DNA of 64,000 nt from Halomicrobium salinisoli (lineage in GTDB: Archaea; Halobacteriota; Halobacteria; Halobacteriales; Haloarculaceae), in assembly GCF_020405185.1 (NCBI RefSeq), contig NZ_CP084463.1:2728001-2792000 (forward strand), in the 5' to 3' direction. Both the position numbers and the translations under genes were made by a program. How positions within the stretch are numbered: the stretch's first letter is position 1; each line of letters opens with the position of its first letter. Under the pieces are notes generated by a model that was not told the origin of the DNA, ran no database searches, and saw only the letters and a list, made by a program, of their open reading frames with translations. Of the stretch, positions 60,436-64,000 are shown one piece after another.

Positions 60436-61089
60436 CTAGTCGTCTGCGGGCCCGAAGACCCGCATCGTGTCGCGTTTGGTCTCCGCCTCGCTGACCTGCT
60501 CGAAGCCCGTCCCCTCGAAGACGTCCCGCCAGTTCCGGTAGTAGAGGGGGACCTCGCCGGCGACGTAGTTCACCGGCGGGTCGTCGCCCTGCTGCGTTTC
60601 GGCCTCTTCGTCGTCGCGGGCCGACCCGCCCTCCCCGTCCTCGTTCTCCACCGTGATCAGGCACTCGTCGGTCACGCGGGCGATCTCGTCGAAGGCCCAC
60701 GCCGCGTCGGGGTGGACGTGCTGGAGGGTCTCCACCGAGTAGACGGCGGCGAAGTGGTCGTCCGGGAGGTCGGGCAGCACGTCGTCGAACGCGCCTTCGA
60801 CGAAGGTGCCCGCCTCGGCCAGATCCGGGTACGCCTCGGCCATCACGTCGAAGGCCTCGCCGTTGACGTCGATCCCGTGGAGGTCCTCGAACCCCCGCTC
60901 GCGGAGGTGCGCCAGGTGGCGACCCGAGCTACAGCCCAGTTCGAGGACGGGGGCCTCGCGCGACACGGCGTCGTCGAGGACGTCGCCGACGGCCTCGCTG
61001 ACGTCGTTGGGACCGTGGTGGGCGTAGTAGTCCGGCGAGTACGCGCCGCGCCGCTCCGCCCAGAGGTCCCGGTTCTCGGGTGCGTCCAT
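60436..61089 (-). CDS. SAM-dependent methyltransferase
   Basis: The product is 217 residues. VLELGCSSGRHLAHLRERG is motif I of class I methyltransferases, followed by LHGIDVNGEAFDVM (motif II acidic residue) and FAAVYSVETLQHVHPD. A Glu/Asp-rich insertion lies at about 150-175 (ENEDGEGGSARDDEEAETQQ), unusual for the family and probably a halophilic surface loop. The acceptor is not known. The ATG at 61089 is used. The region between 61090 and 61141 belongs to neither gene. Confidence 0.86.
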   Translation of the reverse strand: MDAPENRDLWAERRGAYSPDYYAHHGPNDVSEAVGDVLDDAVSREAPVLELGCSSGRHLAHLRERGFEDLHGIDVNGEAFDVMAEAYPDLAEAGTFVEGAFDDVLPDLPDDHFAAVYSVETLQHVHPDAAWAFDEIARVTDECLITVENEDGEGGSARDDEEAETQQGDDPPVNYVAGEVPLYYRNWRDVFEGTGFEQVSEAETKRDTMRVFGPADD

Positions 61090-61141
61090 GACCGGACGAG
61101 GGGTGCCGCGGGGAAAGGCCTTCGCGTCCGCCGGCGGCCGG

Positions 61142-61735
61142 TCACCCCGCTTCCTCGTCGTCGCCGTCCGCACGGTTCGCGCCGTCCTCGTCCGTATCGT
61201 CCCTGTCCGCCTCGCCTGCATCGTCCCCGTCCGCCACGGTGTACTCGGCGATCCACGGCGGCTCCGACCGCCCGCCCGACCACTCGAAGAGGTGGCGCTT
61301 GTCGTTGGCGTAGTAGTAGCGGTAGGCGTCGACGTAGTCGTCGGCCGACCACTCGCCGGTCACCTGCGGCGGATCGGAGCCGCCCGTCTCGGGCCAGTCG
61401 AGGTCGCGGACGGCGTCGCGGTCCAGCGACTGCACGACCGTCCACGAGCCGTGTTCGTCGCCCGGGTCGTGGTCCCAGCGGCGGCGCCACTCCTCGTGGG
61501 CGGCGTCGGCGTACTCGTAGAGCCGGCGCCAGTTCGCGTGGCTCCGGGCCGCCCAGCGCGTGAGCGGATGGTGCTCGTGGGTGAAGTACAGGGCCTCGGA
61601 CTCGGGGTAGCCGTTGACCTGCGCGGCCGTGGTGAGCACCATCGCGCACTCGAAGACGCTGCTGGTGACGTGGGTGTCGACCAGCCACGCGGCGGCCCGC
61701 TCGACGTCACGGTCGAGCCAGAAGGCGTTGACCAT
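61142..61735 (-). CDS. Protein resembling a phage-borne family of unknown function
   Basis: The product is 197 residues. The core shows VNAFWLDRDVERAAAWLVDTHVTSSVFECAMVLTTAA, then HEHHPLTRWAARSHANWRRLYEYADAAHEEWRRRW, then DAYRYYYANDKRHLFEWSGG and PPWI. The spacing D-x(8)-D-x-H-V, H-P-x-T-x-W-A-x-x-S-x-x-N-W and Y-Y-x(n)-K matches, from memory, an uncharacterised family common in tailed phages. An acidic tail of about 35 residues (DDAGEADRDDTDEDG) is added. Conserved His, Asp and Trp residues suggest an enzyme. The gene diverges from the 11-mer repeat protein gene. Confidence 0.7.
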   Translation of the reverse strand: MVNAFWLDRDVERAAAWLVDTHVTSSVFECAMVLTTAAQVNGYPESEALYFTHEHHPLTRWAARSHANWRRLYEYADAAHEEWRRRWDHDPGDEHGSWTVVQSLDRDAVRDLDWPETGGSDPPQVTGEWSADDYVDAYRYYYANDKRHLFEWSGGRSEPPWIAEYTVADGDDAGEADRDDTDEDGANRADGDDEEAG

Positions 61736-61840
61736 ACGGCAGGCCTAGGGTCTGAACGCAGTGAGTCTGGCGTGCCACTATATTGCAACCAAACAGTCAG
61801 TATTGCTAACAGTTTTCGACCTCCCGCTCCTATGGACGAG

Positions 61841-61846
61841 TGAGGT
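61841..61846 (+). promoter_or_regulatory. Shine-Dalgarno site deciding the start at 61852
   Basis: The sequence tgaggt lies five bases before the ATG at 61852. It complements the archaeal 16S 3' end and points to 61852 rather than the in-frame GTG at 61840. A TATA-like actatattgc at 61776-61785 implies a leader of about 45 bases, so this gene is not leaderless. Confidence 0.5.
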
Positions 61847-61851
61847 CACCG

Positions 61852-62379
61852 ATGAAATCCATACTGAGCAGCCAGAGTCCCGAACAGGAGATGGAGAGCG
61901 CAGCCGAAGAGATGGAGAACGCCATCAGAGACTACGTCGAGAAGTCCGTCGAGGACGCCCACACCCGGCAGACGGCCCAGGTGGAGATGACCCGGTCGAA
62001 GTCGAGCGACGGCAGCGGCGGCAGCAAGTTCCCGCTCCTGCTCGCGGTCGGCGCCGCGGTCACCGTCGCCTACATGCTCCGGCGGAAGTCCAGTTCCGGT
62101 CCCCGGGGCAAGAGCGGCAGCGGCGGCGACATGATGAAGAAGGCCTCCAGCAAGATCGAGGAGGTCGCCACCCAGACGGCCGACGAGACGGAGCAGATGA
62201 GCCACGAGGCCGCCGACACGGTCCGCCAGACCGGCCAGCAGGTCTCCGAGATGAGCGACCAGGCCGCCGACACAGTCGAGGAGAAGGGCGAGCGGGCCAG
62301 CGACCAGGTCGAGGAGAAGGGCGAGCAGGCCAGCGACAAGATGGAGGAGAAGGGCGAACAGGCCAGCGACGACGAGTAG
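61852..62379 (+). CDS. Membrane-anchored protein with 11-residue helical repeats
   Basis: The product is 175 residues. An N-terminal helical part (EQEMESAAEEMENAIRDYVEKSVEDA) comes first, followed by one membrane helix near 64-80 (KFPLLLAVGAAVTVAYMLRR). A basic Gly/Ser linker then leads to a long amphipathic helix. The end holds three copies of an 11-residue unit (VEEKGERASDQ and variants, coded by 33-base repeats at 62275-62373) after longer degenerate units (ADTVRQTGQQVSEMSDQ). It recalls LEA-like or YtxH/phasin-like stress and membrane-coating proteins. Function unproven. Confidence 0.75.
   Translation: MKSILSSQSPEQEMESAAEEMENAIRDYVEKSVEDAHTRQTAQVEMTRSKSSDGSGGSKFPLLLAVGAAVTVAYMLRRKSSSGPRGKSGSGGDMMKKASSKIEEVATQTADETEQMSHEAADTVRQTGQQVSEMSDQAADTVEEKGERASDQVEEKGEQASDKMEEKGEQASDDE
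62275..62373 (+). repeat. Three 33-base repeats coding for 11-residue units
   Basis: Units 62275-62307, 62308-62340 and 62341-62373 differ at only a few bases. Each encodes an amphipathic eleven-residue segment, E-E-K-G-E-x-A-S-D, preceded by Val or Met and ending in a variable residue. Confidence 0.9.
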
Positions 62380-62693
62380 AGCGCGAATCAGTGACGGCGG
62401 GACCGTCACGGCGGTAGTCGGCGCCACGCGGGCCGGCACGCCGGGCCGGCGGCGCGAACCTGCCGGGTTCCGCGCGGCGAGCGCCCCGGCGAGCGACCCC
62501 ACGCTTACAATCGAGCGATTCGCAGAGTACACCGAGTGGCTACATTCACGCCCCGCGCGCACGAGGACCGCCAGGGATCGATGGATAGCGACGGGCACGG
62601 CGCCCGGCCGTCGACCGCCGAATCGCCCGACCGGCACTGCGCGCCCGGTCGCCGGGGCGATCGGCGGTCGGCCGGCGAGTCGAGGGCCGGCCG
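62380..62693. other. Intergenic region with a possible promoter and a GC hairpin
   Basis: A perfect 7-bp stem with a five-base loop lies at 62391-62409 (gtgacgg...ccgtcac), just after the stop of the repeat protein. It could stabilise the 3' end of the transcript. The stretch gcttacaat near 62503-62511 is the best TATA candidate, but it is about 185 bases before the next start, so a long leader would be needed. A 39-codon frame at 62581-62700 overlaps the start of the CNNM gene and is not called. Confidence 0.35.
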
Positions 62694-64000
62694 ATGGTAG
62701 ACGTCGTCTTCTCCGTCGGCCGGGTCATCGGCGCCCTGTTCCTCGTCGTGCTCAACGGCTTCTTCGTCGCCTCGGAGTTCGCCTACGTTCGGGTCCGGTC
62801 GACGGCCGTGGAGGGGCTCGTCGACGAGGGGGCCGCCGGCGCCGAGTCGCTGCAGAACGCCGTGAACAACCTCGACGACTACCTCGCGACCACCCAGCTG
62901 GGCATCACCATCGCCTCGCTGGGCCTGGGCTGGATCGGCGAACCGGCCATCGCGGACCTGCTGGAGCCGGTGCTGGCGCCGCTGCTCTCCGAGAGCCTCC
63001 TGCACCTGGTGTCGTTCGCGGTCGGGTTCGGCGTCATCACGTTCCTGCACGTCGTGTTCGGCGAACTCGCCCCGAAGACCATCGCCATCGCGCGGGCCGA
63101 GCGGATGGCCCTGCTCGTGTCGCCGTTCATGCGGATGTTCTACTACCTGTTCATCCCCGGCATCGTCGTGTTCAACGGGACGGCGAACTTCTTCACGCGG
63201 CTGATCGGCATCCCGCCCGCCTCGGAGACCGAGGAGACCCTCAGCGAGGAGGAGATCCTGATGGTGCTGACCCGCTCGGGCCAGAAGGGCGAGGTCAACG
63301 CCGCCGAGGTGGAGATGGTCGAGCGCGTCTTCCAGTTCGACGACATCACCGCCCGAGAGGTGATGGTCCCCCGACCGGACGTCGTGACGGTCCCGGCCGA
63401 CCTCCCGCTGGCCGACCTGCGAGCGCTGATCGCCGACGAGAAGCACACCCGCTACCCCGTCCTCGACGCCGAGGACGACGACCGCGTCGTCGGCTTCGTC
63501 GACGCCAAGGACGTCCTCGCGGCCGTCGAGGAGGGCGGGAGCGCGGACCGGACGGCGGCCGACCTCGCCCGCGACGTCGTCCTCGTGCCCGAGACGGCCA
63601 CCGGCGACGAACTGCTCACCGCGTTCCAGGAGCGCGAGGGCCAGATGGCCGTCGTGATCGACGAGTGGGGCGGCTTCGAGGGCATCGCCACCACGGAGGA
63701 CGTCGTCGAGGTGATCGTCGGCGACCTCCGCGACCAGTTCGACGTCGCCGGCGGCGAGCCCACGATCGACCGGCGCGGCGACGGCACCTACGCCGTCGAC
63801 GGCGGCGTCCCCATCGCGGCCGTCAACGACCGCCTGGGGACGACCCTCGAGAGCGACGAGTTCGGGACGATCGGCGGGTTCGTCCTCGACGAACTCGGCC
63901 GGGCGCCGGAGACCGGTGACCGGATCGAGGCCGACGGCGCCGAGGTCACCGTCGAGGCGGTCGACGGCGCCCGCGTCGAGCGCGTGCTCGTCCGCCCCAC
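62694..64000 (+). CDS. CNNM/CorC (DUF21-CBS-CorC) family membrane protein, cut by the window end
   Basis: The ATG at 62694 opens 435 codons with no stop before the right edge. The N-terminal DUF21 domain (about 1-185) has FFVASEFAYVRVRSTAVE and QLGITIASLGLGWIGEPA. Two CBS domains follow (about 215-340), with MVPRPDVVTVPADLPLADL, KHTRYPVLDAEDDDRVVGFV and EWGGFEGIATTEDVVEVIVGDL. A CorC-type C-terminal domain (about 350-435) follows, with GTIGGFVLDELGRAPETGD. The family moves or senses Mg2+ or Co2+ across the membrane, with CBS domains binding nucleotide. The end of the protein is missing here. Confidence 0.92.
   Translation, partial: MVDVVFSVGRVIGALFLVVLNGFFVASEFAYVRVRSTAVEGLVDEGAAGAESLQNAVNNLDDYLATTQLGITIASLGLGWIGEPAIADLLEPVLAPLLSESLLHLVSFAVGFGVITFLHVVFGELAPKTIAIARAERMALLVSPFMRMFYYLFIPGIVVFNGTANFFTRLIGIPPASETEETLSEEEILMVLTRSGQKGEVNAAEVEMVERVFQFDDITAREVMVPRPDVVTVPADLPLADLRALIADEKHTRYPVLDAEDDDRVVGFVDAKDVLAAVEEGGSADRTAADLARDVVLVPETATGDELLTAFQEREGQMAVVIDEWGGFEGIATTEDVVEVIVGDLRDQFDVAGGEPTIDRRGDGTYAVDGGVPIAAVNDRLGTTLESDEFGTIGGFVLDELGRAPETGDRIEADGAEVTVEAVDGARVERVLVRP

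Noticed and set aside
62581..62700. A 39-codon frame ending inside the CNNM start
   Set aside because: Residues are low-complexity Arg/Gly/Ser, and the overlapping CNNM frame is clearly coding.
1..64000. Transfer RNA, ribosomal RNA, insertion sequences and prophage
   Set aside because: I looked for cloverleaf-like sequences, transposase motifs and phage structural genes by eye and found none that I could support.

Overview
The window is chromosomal DNA from a haloarchaeon (class Halobacteria). The evidence is the very high GC content, the strongly acidic predicted proteins, leaderless genes with a TATA-like box about 25-30 bases before the start codon, Tat-type lipoprotein signals (RR plus lipobox Cys), an AglB-type oligosaccharyltransferase, small zinc-finger proteins and wHTH-PAS sensor kinases. 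I see no rRNA, tRNA, CRISPR array, insertion sequence or prophage. Sixty-one protein genes are called. The first is cut by the left edge and the last by the right edge.

Layout. 1-5562: end of a sulfatase, GtrA-like membrane protein, PAS sensor kinase, MFS transporter, and small membrane or zinc-binding proteins. 5563-6339: a gene-poor stretch with two AT-rich islands. 6340-24439: a large catabolic island holding a family III CoA-transferase, an MFS carrier, two mandelate-racemase-family dehydratases, a LarA-like protein, an SDR/cupin/FAH operon, a UspA protein, a complete TAXI-type TRAP transporter, an acetyl-CoA hydrolase/transferase, a crotonase, an acyl-CoA dehydrogenase, a cupin and an L-2-hydroxyglutarate oxidase. 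Together these look like uptake of organic or sugar acids, dehydration, oxidation, hydrolysis of the diketo acid, and CoA-linked oxidation. 24440-24993 is noncoding with a strong palindrome. 24994-38288: mixed housekeeping genes, including ATP-dependent PEP carboxykinase, aldo/keto reductase, VanZ-like, ZIP transporter, AI-2E-type permease, rhodanese-MBL fusion, thioredoxin-reductase-like flavoprotein and an EEP-family hydrolase.

38562-41064 is a short polar-lipid or polymer cluster: CDP-glycerol glycerophosphotransferase-like protein, sugar/polyol-phosphate nucleotidyltransferase and glycerophosphodiester phosphodiesterase. 41199-47657 holds a small zinc finger, a pseudo-receiver/GAF regulator with a RecA-like partner, AglB and a CrtI-like flavoprotein. 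47928-51177 is a complete polar amino-acid ABC importer. 51250-53337 is an exported protein of unknown family. 53441-57133 encodes a 1230-residue secreted protein made of Thr/Glu/Pro repeats and five copies of one domain joined by linkers crowded with N-glycosylation sequons. The last part holds an alpha/beta hydrolase, an MFS transporter, a methyltransferase, a protein resembling a phage family, a membrane-anchored 11-residue-repeat protein and a CNNM/CorC-type protein that runs off the right edge.

The best candidates for new biology are the sequon-linker protein (with AglB 7 kb away), the glycerophosphate-polymer trio, the diketo-hydrolase-like catabolic island with its TRAP uptake system, and two perfect palindromes at promoters (4421-4440 and 24933-24950).
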